Below are positions 51,543 to 59,834 of a DNA stretch of 64,000 nucleotides, piece by piece. The stretch is from the NCBI RefSeq assembly GCF_014905555.1, contig NZ_BNGS01000010.1, positions 62,001 through 126,000 of the forward strand. Reading direction: 5' to 3'. Every line of letters begins with the position of its first letter. Positions within the stretch are counted from its first letter, which is position 1. Under the pieces are notes generated by a model. The model saw only the letters and a list, made by a program, of their open reading frames with translations. It was not told where the DNA came from and made no database searches. Both the position numbers and the translations under genes were made by a program. Source of the stretch: Streptomyces sp. Y2F8-2 (GTDB lineage Bacteria; Actinomycetota; Actinomycetes; Streptomycetales; Streptomycetaceae).

Positions 51543-52331
51543 GTGAGCATCGACGAGATCACGTTGGCCGCGGGAGACGCGGAAGTCGTGCTGGCGCCGG
51601 GGAACGGCGGGCGCGTGAGGAGTCTGCGTATCGGCGGGACCGAACTGCTGCGGCAGGGGGAACGGTTCGGCTGCTTCCCCATGGCCCCCTGGTGCGGTCG
51701 TGTCCGGGACGGCAGGTTCCGCAACGGCGGCACCGTCCAGCAGATGCCCCTCAACGCCCCGCCGCACGCCATCCACGGCACCGTCCGCGACGGCGTCTGG
51801 CGCGTCGCCCGCGCCGAGCCCGCCGAGGCCGTCCTCACCTACGACCTGGTCGCCCCCTGGCCCTACGCCGGCCGGGTCACCCAGCTGGCCGCGCTCACCG
51901 AGGACGCCCTCACGCTGACCATGTCCGTGGAGACGTACGACGACTCCTTCCCGGCCCAGATCGGCTGGCACCCCTGGTTCCACCGCAGCCTCGGCGGCGA
52001 GGACGTCCGCATCGACTTCGACCCCGCCTGGCAGGAGGAGCGCGGCGACGACCACCTGCCCACCGGCAACCGCGTCGACCCCAAGCCCGGCCCCTGGGAC
52101 GACTGCTTCGGCATGCCCGGCGGCGTCGACGTCACCCTCACCTGGCCCGGGCAGCTGGAGCTGAAGGTCACCAGCCGCGAGGAGTGGGTCGTGGTCTACG
52201 ACGAGCAGCCCGAGGCGGTGTGCGTGGAACCGCAGACCGGCCCCCCGGACGGCCTCAACACCCTTCCGCGCCTGGTCACCCCCATCGAGCCGCTGGAGGC
52301 CACGACCACGTGGACCTGGCGACGGCTCTGA
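51543..52331 (+). CDS. Aldose 1-epimerase-like protein
   Basis: Galactose-mutarotase-fold protein of 262 residues: VLAPGNGGRVRSLRIGGTEL, GCFPMAPWCGRVRDGRFRNG (substrate Arg), PHAIHGTVRDGVWRV (first catalytic His), QIGWHPWFHRSLGG (second His) and AVCVEPQTGPPDGLNTLP (catalytic Glu). Probably interconverts sugar anomers in the cytoplasm. Start GTG 51543. It lies 34 bases before pyrE and may be cotranscribed with it. Confidence 0.88.
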   Translation: MSIDEITLAAGDAEVVLAPGNGGRVRSLRIGGTELLRQGERFGCFPMAPWCGRVRDGRFRNGGTVQQMPLNAPPHAIHGTVRDGVWRVARAEPAEAVLTYDLVAPWPYAGRVTQLAALTEDALTLTMSVETYDDSFPAQIGWHPWFHRSLGGEDVRIDFDPAWQEERGDDHLPTGNRVDPKPGPWDDCFGMPGGVDVTLTWPGQLELKVTSREEWVVVYDEQPEAVCVEPQTGPPDGLNTLPRLVTPIEPLEATTTWTWRRL

Positions 52332-52365
52332 GAGCCCCTGAACACGGGGCTCTAAGCTGGCTGCC

Positions 52366-52914
52366 ATGAGCGACGTTCGCGGCGAGCTGCTGCAGCAGAT
52401 CAAGGACAAGGCCGTGGTGCACGGCAAGGTGACCCTGTCGTCGGGCAAGGAAGCCGACTACTACATCGACCTCCGCCGCATCACCCTCGACGGCGTGGCC
52501 GCCCCGCTGGTGGGTCAGGTCATGCTCGACCTGACCGCCGACCTGGACTACGAGGCGGTCGGCGGCCTGACGCTGGGCGCCGACCCGGTGGCGACCGCGA
52601 TGCTGCACGCCTCGGCCGCGCGGGGGAAGACGCTCGACGCCTTCGTCGTCCGCAAGGCGGGCAAGGCGCACGGCCTGCAGCGCCGTATCGAGGGCGCGGA
52701 GGTCGCGGGCCGCCGTGTGCTGGCCGTCGAGGACACCTCCACCACCGGCGGCTCGGTGCTGACCGCCGTGGAGGCGTTGCGGGAGGCCGGCGCGGAGGTC
52801 GTCGCGGTCGCGACGATCGTGGACCGGGCGACGGGCGCCGCCGAGGCGATCGCCGAAAAGGCCGGTGTTCCCTACCTGTTCGCGTATTCGAAGGACGACC
52901 TGGGTCTGGACTAG
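52366..52914 (+). CDS. pyrE: Orotate phosphoribosyltransferase
   Basis: Type I PRTase of 182 residues catalysing orotate + PRPP to OMP in pyrimidine synthesis. GKVTLSSGKEADYYIDLRRI opens the hood; VGGLTLGADPVATAMLHASA, FVVRKAGKAHGLQRRIEGAE (the flexible-loop Lys residues) and the PRPP motif VLAVEDTSTTGGSVLTAVEA follow. Usual length. Start ATG 52366. Confidence 0.96.
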   Translation: MSDVRGELLQQIKDKAVVHGKVTLSSGKEADYYIDLRRITLDGVAAPLVGQVMLDLTADLDYEAVGGLTLGADPVATAMLHASAARGKTLDAFVVRKAGKAHGLQRRIEGAEVAGRRVLAVEDTSTTGGSVLTAVEALREAGAEVVAVATIVDRATGAAEAIAEKAGVPYLFAYSKDDLGLD

Positions 52915-53054
52915 GACACGGGGTTATCCACAGGCTGGACAGGGTGTCCGAAGCATCCGGTCACGTCTGGAAAGATGGGGCCGACGATGACGTCACTCCC
53001 TAGGTCAGGGCCGTAAGCACGCAGAACGCAACCCGCACAACAAGGAGCGGACAG

Positions 53055-54077
53055 ATGCCCATCGCAACCCCCGAGGTCTACAACGAGATGCTCGACCGGG
53101 CGAAGGCAGGCAAGTTCGCCTACCCGGCCATCAATGTGACCTCCTCCCAGACCCTGCACGCGGCCCTGCGCGGCTTCGCGGAGGCGGAGAGCGACGGCAT
53201 CGTCCAGATCTCGACGGGTGGCGCCGAGTTCCTGGGCGGCCAGTACAGCAAGGACATGGTCACCGGTGCGGTGGCCCTGGCCGAGTTCGCCCACATCGTC
53301 GCCGAGAAGTACCCGGTCAACATCGCGCTGCACACGGACCACTGCCCGAAGGACAAGCTCGACGGGTACGTACGTCCGCTGCTCGCGATCTCCGAGGAGC
53401 GCGTGAAGGCCGGCCAGAACCCGCTGTTCCAGTCGCACATGTGGGACGGCTCCGCCGAGACCCTGGCCGACAACCTGGCGATCGCCCAGGAGCTGCTCGC
53501 CCGCACCGCCGCCGCGAAGATCATCCTCGAGGTGGAGATCACCCCGACGGGCGGCGAGGAGGACGGCGTCTCCCACGAGATCAACGACAGCCTGTACACG
53601 ACGGTCGACGACGCGCTCCGCACGGCGGAGGCGCTGGGCCTCGGCGAGAAGGGCCGCTACCTGCTGGCCGCCTCGTTCGGCAACGTGCACGGCGTGTACA
53701 AGCCGGGCAACGTCGTGCTCCGCCCCGAGCTGCTGAAGGAGCTGAACGAGGGCGTGGCCGAGCGGTTCGGCAAGGAGTCGCCGTTCGACTTCGTCTTCCA
53801 CGGCGGTTCCGGCTCCACGGAGCAGGAGATCCTGACGGCGCTGGAGAACGGCGTGGTCAAGATGAACATCGACACGGACACGCAGTACGCCTTCACGCGC
53901 CCGGTCGCCGACCACATGTTCAAGAACTACGACGGCGTCCTGAAGGTCGACGGCGAGGTCGGCTCCAAGAAGACCTACGACCCGCGCACCTGGGGCAAGC
54001 TGGCGGAGACGTCGATGTCGAAGCGAGTGCTGGAGGCCTGCCAGAACCTCCGCTCGACCGGCACGAAGATCAAGTAA
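53055..54077 (+). CDS. fbaA: Fructose-bisphosphate aldolase, class II
   Basis: Zinc aldolase of 340 residues cleaving fructose 1,6-bisphosphate in glycolysis and gluconeogenesis. YPAINVTSSQTLHAALRGFA, NIALHTDHCPKDKLDGYVRP (catalytic Asp and zinc His), FQSHMWDGSA, LEVEITPTGGEEDGV, AASFGNVHGVYKPGNV (zinc His), FVFHGGSGSTEQEI and VKMNIDTDTQYAFTRPVADH are all present. Start ATG 53055 follows GGAG. Own promoter probably in the 140-base gap after pyrE. Confidence 0.97.
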   Translation: MPIATPEVYNEMLDRAKAGKFAYPAINVTSSQTLHAALRGFAEAESDGIVQISTGGAEFLGGQYSKDMVTGAVALAEFAHIVAEKYPVNIALHTDHCPKDKLDGYVRPLLAISEERVKAGQNPLFQSHMWDGSAETLADNLAIAQELLARTAAAKIILEVEITPTGGEEDGVSHEINDSLYTTVDDALRTAEALGLGEKGRYLLAASFGNVHGVYKPGNVVLRPELLKELNEGVAERFGKESPFDFVFHGGSGSTEQEILTALENGVVKMNIDTDTQYAFTRPVADHMFKNYDGVLKVDGEVGSKKTYDPRTWGKLAETSMSKRVLEACQNLRSTGTKIK

Positions 54078-54081
54078 TACG

Positions 54082-54099
54082 GCAACGGGGTGCCGTTGC
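54082..54099 (+). terminator. Short hairpin after fbaA
   Basis: GCAACGG-GGTG-CCGTTGC, a 7-bp stem with a four-base loop starting five bases after the fbaA stop. It is short but well placed and is followed by the imperfect larger hairpin at 54149-54195. Confidence 0.5.
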
Positions 54100-54148
54100 A
54101 GCCGCCGAGCCGCCACTGCGGGCAGTCGTGCCGCAGGGCGGCACGGGT

Positions 54149-54195
54149 GGGTGGTGGGGGCACCCCCTGCTCGAAGAGCTTGGGGGAGGTACCCG
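54149..54195. repeat. REP-like imperfect palindrome
   Basis: A segment of the form GTGGTGGGGGCACCCCCTGC, TCGAAGAGCTTGGGGGAGGT and ACCCG that folds into an imperfect hairpin (CCCCC/GGGGG and GCTC/GAGC around GAA). It lies in the fbaA-MFS gap. I recall near-identical GGGGGCACC...GGGGGAGGT elements scattered between Streptomyces genes; I found no second copy in this window. Confidence 0.45.
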
Positions 54196-54309
54196 CCACC
54201 GCCGGGCTGCGGAACCTCCCCCCGGCACCCGCGCCTCCGGGTACTGCCCGGCCAACCTCCGGCCACCGCAAACCTGGCCCAGGCGCACCCGACGCGGGAT
54301 GATCCCCAC

Positions 54310-55815
54310 ATGGCGGTTACCGCGCAGCAGCCCCCCGCCGTGAGGCTCGCCTCCCCGCAGGGGAAGTGGATCCTGCTGACCACGGTGCTCGGCTCCAGCA
54401 TGGCCCTGCTGGACTCCACCGTCGTCAACGTCGCCCTGCCCCGCATCGGCCACGCCCTCGACGCGAGCCTCTCCGCGCTCCAGTGGACCGTCAACGCGTA
54501 CATGCTGACGCTCGCCGGTCTCATCCTCCTCGGCGGCGCCCTCGGCGACCGTTACGGTCGCCGCCGGATCTTCGTCCTCGGGGTCCTGTGGTTCGCCGCC
54601 GCCTCCCTCCTGTGCGGTCTGGCCCCCACCGCCGAGGTCCTCATCGTCGCCCGCGCCCTCCAGGGTGTGGGCGGTGCCCTGCTCACCCCCGGGTCGCTCG
54701 CCCTCATCCAGGCCACCTTCCACCCCGACGACCGCGGCAGGGCGGTCGGCCTGTGGTCCGGCTTCGGCGGCATCGGCGCCGCCGTCGGCCCGTTCCTCGG
54801 CGGCTGGCTGGTGGCCGGCCCGGGCTGGCGCTGGGTCTTCCTCCTGAACGTCCCCCTGGCCCTCCTCTGCGCCCCCATCGCCGTGCGCCACGTCCCCGAA
54901 TCCTCCGCCGGCGGCACGCACAGCCGCCGCTTCGACGCCCTCGGCGCCTCCCTCGGCGCCCTCTCCCTCGCCCTGGTGACGTACGCCCTCATCGAGGCCC
55001 ACGGCGGCTCGCTCCCGGTGGCCCTCACCGCGGTCGCGGGCCTCGCCGCCGGGGTCGCCTTCATCCACGTCGAACGGCACCGCCCCGACCCGATGATGCC
55101 GCTGGACATCTTCGCCTCCCGCCAGTTCACGGCGGTCAACCTGGTGACCCTCTGCGTCTACGCGGCCTTCGGCGGCTTCTTCTTCCTCACCGCGCTCCAG
55201 CTCCAGGTCGTCTCCGGCTACTCGCCGCTGCGGGCCGGGGTCGCCCTGCTGCCCACCACCGTCCTGATGCTCCTGTTCTCGTCCCGCTCCGGCGCCCTCG
55301 CCGAACGCATCGGCCCCCGCATCCCGCTCACCGTCGGCCCCCTGCTCTGCGCGGCCGGCATGCTGCTGATGCTGCGCGTCGGCAAGGGCGCCGCGTACGC
55401 CGCCGACGTCCTGCCCGCCGTACTGGTCATGGGCGCGGGCATGGTCACCCTGGTCGCCCCGCTGACCGCCACCGTGCTCGCCTCGGTGGACACCGACCGG
55501 GCCGGCCTGGCCAGCGGCATCAACAACGCGGCCGCCCGCGCGGCCGGTCTGATCGCCGTGGCCGCGCTGCCGCTGCTCACCGGGATGGGCCCGGAGGCGT
55601 ACCGCGTGCCGGACGCGTTCGCCGCCGCCTTCCGCCGTGCGATGCCGCTGTGCGCGGGCGTCCTGGTGGCGGGCGCGGCGCTCGCCTTCGCGACCGTACG
55701 CCGCCCGGCCCCCGAGTGCCGCCACCCCGAGTGCCGCATGCACTGCTCCGTGACCGCCCCACCGCTCGAGCCGCCGCGCGGTTCGGCGGGTTCCGGGGCC
55801 GGTCCGGCCTCCTGA
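54310..55815 (+). CDS. MFS drug exporter (DHA2, 14-helix)
   Basis: Drug:proton antiporter-2 protein of 501 residues with about 14 helices: SSMALLDSTVVNVALPRIGH (motif D1), GGALGDRYGRRRIFVLGVLW (motif A), ARALQGVGGALLTPGSLALI and GFGGIGAAVGPFLGGWLVAG (motif C). The cytoplasmic C-terminus carries several Cys and His (PECRHPECRMHC), unusual for the family and a possible metal site. Start ATG 54310 has only a weak ribosome-binding site. Stands alone between fbaA and the DUF3151 gene. Confidence 0.88.
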   Translation: MAVTAQQPPAVRLASPQGKWILLTTVLGSSMALLDSTVVNVALPRIGHALDASLSALQWTVNAYMLTLAGLILLGGALGDRYGRRRIFVLGVLWFAAASLLCGLAPTAEVLIVARALQGVGGALLTPGSLALIQATFHPDDRGRAVGLWSGFGGIGAAVGPFLGGWLVAGPGWRWVFLLNVPLALLCAPIAVRHVPESSAGGTHSRRFDALGASLGALSLALVTYALIEAHGGSLPVALTAVAGLAAGVAFIHVERHRPDPMMPLDIFASRQFTAVNLVTLCVYAAFGGFFFLTALQLQVVSGYSPLRAGVALLPTTVLMLLFSSRSGALAERIGPRIPLTVGPLLCAAGMLLMLRVGKGAAYAADVLPAVLVMGAGMVTLVAPLTATVLASVDTDRAGLASGINNAAARAAGLIAVAALPLLTGMGPEAYRVPDAFAAAFRRAMPLCAGVLVAGAALAFATVRRPAPECRHPECRMHCSVTAPPLEPPRGSAGSGAGPAS

Positions 55816-55870
55816 GCAGGTACCGAGGGCGCGCGACCTGCGGGCACGGCCCATGGCGCACACTGATCCC

Positions 55871-56284
55871 ATGACCCTTCACGAGAACCTTCTCGGGGGC
55901 CCGCCCCCGACGCACCTCCCCGACGACCCGGAGCCGCGCGAGCTCCTCGCGAGCGGTACGGCGCCCGCCGAGGTCGCTGCCCGGTACCCCGCCTCCTCGC
56001 TCGCCTGGGCGCAGCTCGCCGACGACGCGTTCGAGCGGGGCGCGGTCGTCGAGTCGTACGCGTACGCCCGTACGGGCTACCACCGCGGCCTGGACGCCCT
56101 GCGCCGCAACGGCTGGAAGGGCCACGGACCCATCCCCTGGGAGCACGAGCCCAACCGCGGGTTCCTGCGCGCCCTGCACGCCCTCGCGCGCGCCGCGCAC
56201 GGCATCGGCGAGCAGGAGGAGTACGAGCGCTGCTCGCAGTTCCTGAAGGACTCCTCGCCGACGGCGGCCCAGACCCTGGGCTAG
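55871..56284 (+). CDS. DUF3151 family protein
   Basis: Protein of 137 residues of the actinobacterial DUF3151 family: MTLHENLLGGPPPTHLPDDP, AARYPASSLAWAQLADDAF, VVESYAYARTGYHRGLDALR, RNGWKGHGPIPWEHEPNRGF and EEYERCSQFLKDSSP. All-helical, function unknown, widely conserved in actinobacteria. I choose ATG 55871 (MTLHENLL) as family start; ATG 55853 would add six residues. No clear ribosome-binding site precedes it, so the transcript may be leaderless. Confidence 0.83.
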   Translation: MTLHENLLGGPPPTHLPDDPEPRELLASGTAPAEVAARYPASSLAWAQLADDAFERGAVVESYAYARTGYHRGLDALRRNGWKGHGPIPWEHEPNRGFLRALHALARAAHGIGEQEEYERCSQFLKDSSPTAAQTLG

Positions 56285-56435
56285 GCCCCACGTCCCGCGT
56301 GTGTCAGGCCCGCCTGTGACCAGGCGGGCCTTGCGGTGCCCGGGGGCATTGCGCAGGATGCCTGTGGGGACCGGGGCCCCCGTGCCGGCATCGGCAGGGG
56401 CGGACCGCTACCCGGAGTACATACAGGAGACAGCG

Positions 56436-57293
56436 ATGTCCCAACAGGCTCACCAGACTCCTCCCTCCCCCGAGGCTTCTGAGCCCGAGACCCCGCATCT
56501 CGACTTCAAGGGCACGACCCCGTACGAGGACTACGTCCGGGCGGACGTGCTCACCCACCTCCAGCACACCCTCTCCGACGACCCCGGAGAGATGGTCTTC
56601 CTGGTCACGACCCAGGTGATGGAGCTGTGGTTCACCGTCATCGTCCACGAGTGGGAGACCGCGGCGCGCGCCCTGCGCGAGGACCGGGTGCCGGTGGCGA
56701 TCGACGCGCTGAAGAGGTCCGTACGGGAGCTCCAGGCGCTGAACGCGTCCTGGCGGCCCCTGGCGCAGCTGACACCCGCCCAGTTCAACTCCTACCGCTC
56801 CGCCCTGGGCGAGGGCTCCGGCTTCCAGTCGGCGATGTACCGCCGCATGGAGTTCCTGCTCGGCGAGAAGTCCGCGTCCATGCTGGTCCCGCACCGCGGT
56901 GCGCCCCGCGTCCACGCCGAACTGGAGAAGGCGCTGCACGAGCCGAGCCTGTACGACGAGGTGCTGCGGCTCCTCGCCCGGCGCGGGCACGCCGTCCCGG
57001 ACGCGGTGCTGCGGCGCGACGTCTCGCAGCGCTACGAGCCGTCGGAGGAGGTCGAGTCGGTCTGGGCGGCCGTCTACTCGGGGGACCCGGACGACGGACT
57101 CGCCCGCCTGGGCGAGGCGTTGACGGATGTCGCGGAGCTGGTGTGGCGCTGGCGCAACGACCATCTCCTCGCCACCCGGCGCGCGATGGGCGCCAAGCCC
57201 GGCACGGGCGGCTCCGCCGGGGTGGCCTGGCTGGAGAAGCGGGCCCAGAAGAGCGTGTTCCCCGAGCTGTGGACGGCACGGTCCCATGTCTGA
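56436..57293 (+). CDS. kynA: Tryptophan 2,3-dioxygenase
   Basis: Heme dioxygenase of 285 residues that opens the tryptophan indole ring to N-formylkynurenine. TTPYEDYVRADVLTHLQH (axial region), EMVFLVTTQVMELWFTVIVH, SVRELQALNASWRPLAQLTP, YRSALGEGSGFQSAMYRRME and FLLGEK match the family; the Arg and Tyr residues around FQSAMYR bind substrate. Start ATG 56436 has GGAG seven bases upstream. The stop overlaps the kynureninase start by eight bases (ATGTCTGA). Confidence 0.95.
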   Translation: MSQQAHQTPPSPEASEPETPHLDFKGTTPYEDYVRADVLTHLQHTLSDDPGEMVFLVTTQVMELWFTVIVHEWETAARALREDRVPVAIDALKRSVRELQALNASWRPLAQLTPAQFNSYRSALGEGSGFQSAMYRRMEFLLGEKSASMLVPHRGAPRVHAELEKALHEPSLYDEVLRLLARRGHAVPDAVLRRDVSQRYEPSEEVESVWAAVYSGDPDDGLARLGEALTDVAELVWRWRNDHLLATRRAMGAKPGTGGSAGVAWLEKRAQKSVFPELWTARSHV

Positions 57294-58515
57294 ACCGTCG
57301 GAACTCGCCCTCAGGGCGGAGAAGCTGGACGCGGCCGACGAACTCGCCGTCAAGCGCTCGGAGTTCGTCCTCGACACCGTGTCCGATCATGCGGCCGACG
57401 TCGCGGTCGTCTATCTGGACGGCAACTCGCTGGGCGCGCTGCCCGCCGCCGTACCGGCCCGGATGGAGGACGTCGTCCGCAGGCAGTGGGGATCGCTGCG
57501 GATCCGGTCCTGGGACGAGAGCGGCTGGTGGACGGCGCCGGAGCGGATCGGCGACCGGATCGCCCCGCTGGTCGGGGCCGCGGCCGGGCAGATCGTGGTG
57601 GGCGACTCGACCAGTGTCAACGTCTTCAAGGCGCTGGTGGCGGCGGTGCGGATGGCCCGGGAGACGGACGCCGGCCGGGACGAGATCGTGGTCGACGCGA
57701 CGACGTTCCCGACGGACGGGTACATCGCCGGATCGGCGGCGCGGATGACGGGCTGCACGCTGCGCCCGGTGGCCCCGGCGGAGGTCCCCGGGATGCTGTC
57801 CGGCCGTACGGCGGCCGTGCTGCTGAACCACGTCGACTACCGCACCGGCCGGCTGCACGACCTGCCCGCACTGACGGCCGCCGTGCACGCGGCGGGCGCG
57901 GTGGCGGTGTGGGACCTGTGCCACAGCGCGGGCGCGCTGCCCGTGGGCCTGGACGAACACGGGGTCGACCTGGCGGTCGGCTGCACCTACAAGTACCTGA
58001 ACGGGGGCCCCGGCTCACCGGCGTACCTGTATGTGCGGCGGGAGCTGCAGGACCGCTTCGACTCACCGCTGCCGGGCTGGAACTCGCACGCGGAACCCTT
58101 CGGCATGCGGAGCGACTACGAGGCGGCCCCCGGCGCCGTGCGCGGTCGCGTCGGCACCCCGGACATCCTGTCGATGCTCGCCCTGGAGGCGGCGCTGGAG
58201 GTGTGGGACGGCGTCTCCATCGACGCGGTCCGCGCCAAGTCGCTGGCCCTGACGGACTTCTTCCTCGAGTGCGTGAGGGCCTACGTCCCGCCGGGCACGG
58301 TCGAGTCCCTGACCCCCGCCGCGCACGGGGAACGGGGCAGCCAGATCTCGCTGCGATGTGCGGACGCGGGGAACGTGATGAAGCGGCTGATCGCCGCCGG
58401 GGTCGTCGGTGACTTCCGGCCGCCGGACGTGCTGCGGTTCGGGTTCACGCCGCTGTACGTCGGGTTCGGGGACGTGGAGCGGGCGGCCCGGGTGCTGGCG
58501 GAGGTGGTGGCCTGA
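57286..58515 (+). CDS. kynU: Kynureninase
   Basis: PLP-dependent hydrolase of 409 residues converting kynurenine to anthranilate + alanine. VVYLDGNSLGALPAAVPARM, STSVNVFKALVAAVRMARE, VWDLCHSAGALPVGLDEHGV and the PLP-lysine motif VGCTYKYLNGGPGSPAYLYV (Lys236) followed by GWNSHAEPFGM are diagnostic. Start ATG 57286 overlaps the dioxygenase stop, so the two are translationally coupled. Confidence 0.95.
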   Translation: MSEPSELALRAEKLDAADELAVKRSEFVLDTVSDHAADVAVVYLDGNSLGALPAAVPARMEDVVRRQWGSLRIRSWDESGWWTAPERIGDRIAPLVGAAAGQIVVGDSTSVNVFKALVAAVRMARETDAGRDEIVVDATTFPTDGYIAGSAARMTGCTLRPVAPAEVPGMLSGRTAAVLLNHVDYRTGRLHDLPALTAAVHAAGAVAVWDLCHSAGALPVGLDEHGVDLAVGCTYKYLNGGPGSPAYLYVRRELQDRFDSPLPGWNSHAEPFGMRSDYEAAPGAVRGRVGTPDILSMLALEAALEVWDGVSIDAVRAKSLALTDFFLECVRAYVPPGTVESLTPAAHGERGSQISLRCADAGNVMKRLIAAGVVGDFRPPDVLRFGFTPLYVGFGDVERAARVLAEVVA

Positions 58516-58527
58516 CGGGCGGTTCAC

Positions 58528-58551
58528 GGGGGGCGGGGCGGCCCGCCCCCC
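58528..58551 (+). terminator. Terminator after kynureninase
   Basis: GGGGGGCGGG (58528-58537) and CCCGCCCCCC (58542-58551) form a perfect 10-bp stem around GCGG, 12 bases after the kynureninase stop. It implies that the next gene has its own promoter. Confidence 0.75.
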
Positions 58552-58743
58552 ACCCGGCCGCGAACCCCGTGGCCGGGGCCTTCCCCACAGCACACCGGGG
58601 CGGCTCGGCAGAACCGTTTGCCCCTCACCCAGAGTGACAACCTCGTGCTGACGCACGTCACCCGCCTGATACCGTCCCCGCCAGCGACCGGTAGTCTCCG
58701 GCCGCCGCGCACGAATCCCGTTCTGCCGCTGAGAGGTTGGAGC

Positions 58744-59676
58744 ATGCCGGACGACGCCGCCCCCCGCGATGCCGCCGAAGAGGCGTCCGCCTTCTCGCAC
58801 CCGCCGGTGGACCCCGACTCCACCGCCGTCTACGGCGACCACCCCGACCAGGTGATCGACTTCTACGCCCCGCGGCAGACCGAGCCGGCCGGGGCGGCGG
58901 GCGCTTCGCCACTCGCCCCCCTGGTCGTCCTCCTGCACGGCGGCGCGTGGCGTGCGCCGTACGACCGCCGGCACGTCTCGCCGTTCGCGGACTTCCTGGC
59001 CCGCCGGGGCTTCGCCGTGGCGAGCGTCGAGTACCGCCGGGGCGCCCTCATCCCGTCCCAGGCCGACGGCTCCGCGGACGCGGAGTCCGGTGCGGGCGGC
59101 GGTACGGGGCCGGTGGCGGGCCGCTGGCCGGACACGTTCGACGACGTCGCGGCCGCGTGCGACGCGCTTCCCGGGCTGGTGCGCGAGGCGCTGCCGCAGG
59201 CCGACCCGCGCCGCACGGTGATCACCGGGCACTCGGCGGGCGGCCACCTGGCGCTGTGGGCCGCGGCCCGGCACGTCCTGCCGCCGGACTGCCCGTGGCG
59301 CACGGACCGCCCCGCGCCACTGCGCGGTGTCGTGGCGCTCGCCCCGATCGCGGACTTCCACGTCGCCGACAAGCTGGAGGTGTGCGGCGGCGCCGCGGTC
59401 CAGCTCCTCGGCGGCCGGGACCGGTTCGAGGAGCGCAGACCGTACGCGGACCCGGCGTTGCTGCTGCCCACCGGCATCGCCACCACCCTGGTCCAGGGCC
59501 GGACGGACGTCGTGGTCCCGCAGGCGGTCGCCGAGGCGTACGCGGAGGCGGCGGCGAAGGCCGGCGAGGTGGTCGGCCTCACGCTCCTGGAGGGCGTCGG
59601 CCACTTCCCCCTGATCGACCCGGCGGCGGACGCGTGCGCGGTGGTGGCAGAGGAGATCGCGCAACTGGCGTGGTAG
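58744..59676 (+). CDS. Alpha/beta-hydrolase, probable kynurenine formamidase
   Basis: Hydrolase of 310 residues: HGGAW oxyanion motif (residues 65-69), nucleophile elbow GHSAGG (Ser164), acidic residue in TTLVQGRTDVVVPQAVAEAY and catalytic His in EGVGHFPLIDPA. The HGGxW and GxSxGG pattern is that of eukaryotic-type kynurenine formamidases and hormone-sensitive-lipase-like esterases. Between tryptophan dioxygenase and kynureninase the pathway needs N-formylkynurenine hydrolysis; this gene lies just after both, so the role is likely. A Gly/Ala-rich insertion sits at about 108-128. It is not the metal-dependent KynB family. Confidence 0.75.
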   Translation: MPDDAAPRDAAEEASAFSHPPVDPDSTAVYGDHPDQVIDFYAPRQTEPAGAAGASPLAPLVVLLHGGAWRAPYDRRHVSPFADFLARRGFAVASVEYRRGALIPSQADGSADAESGAGGGTGPVAGRWPDTFDDVAAACDALPGLVREALPQADPRRTVITGHSAGGHLALWAAARHVLPPDCPWRTDRPAPLRGVVALAPIADFHVADKLEVCGGAAVQLLGGRDRFEERRPYADPALLLPTGIATTLVQGRTDVVVPQAVAEAYAEAAAKAGEVVGLTLLEGVGHFPLIDPAADACAVVAEEIAQLAW

Positions 59677-59834
59677 CCGGGGCCCCGCCCCCGGGCGGAC
59701 CCGGTCATACCCGTAATACCTGAGAGCTACCTCCCAAGTGAGCTCCGCGGCATGACGCCGACGACAGGTGACGCTCCGTAACTTCCTTCCCGTGACCGCG
59801 CCCGATGAGCGGGCCGGCGGAAGGGGAGGACGTC

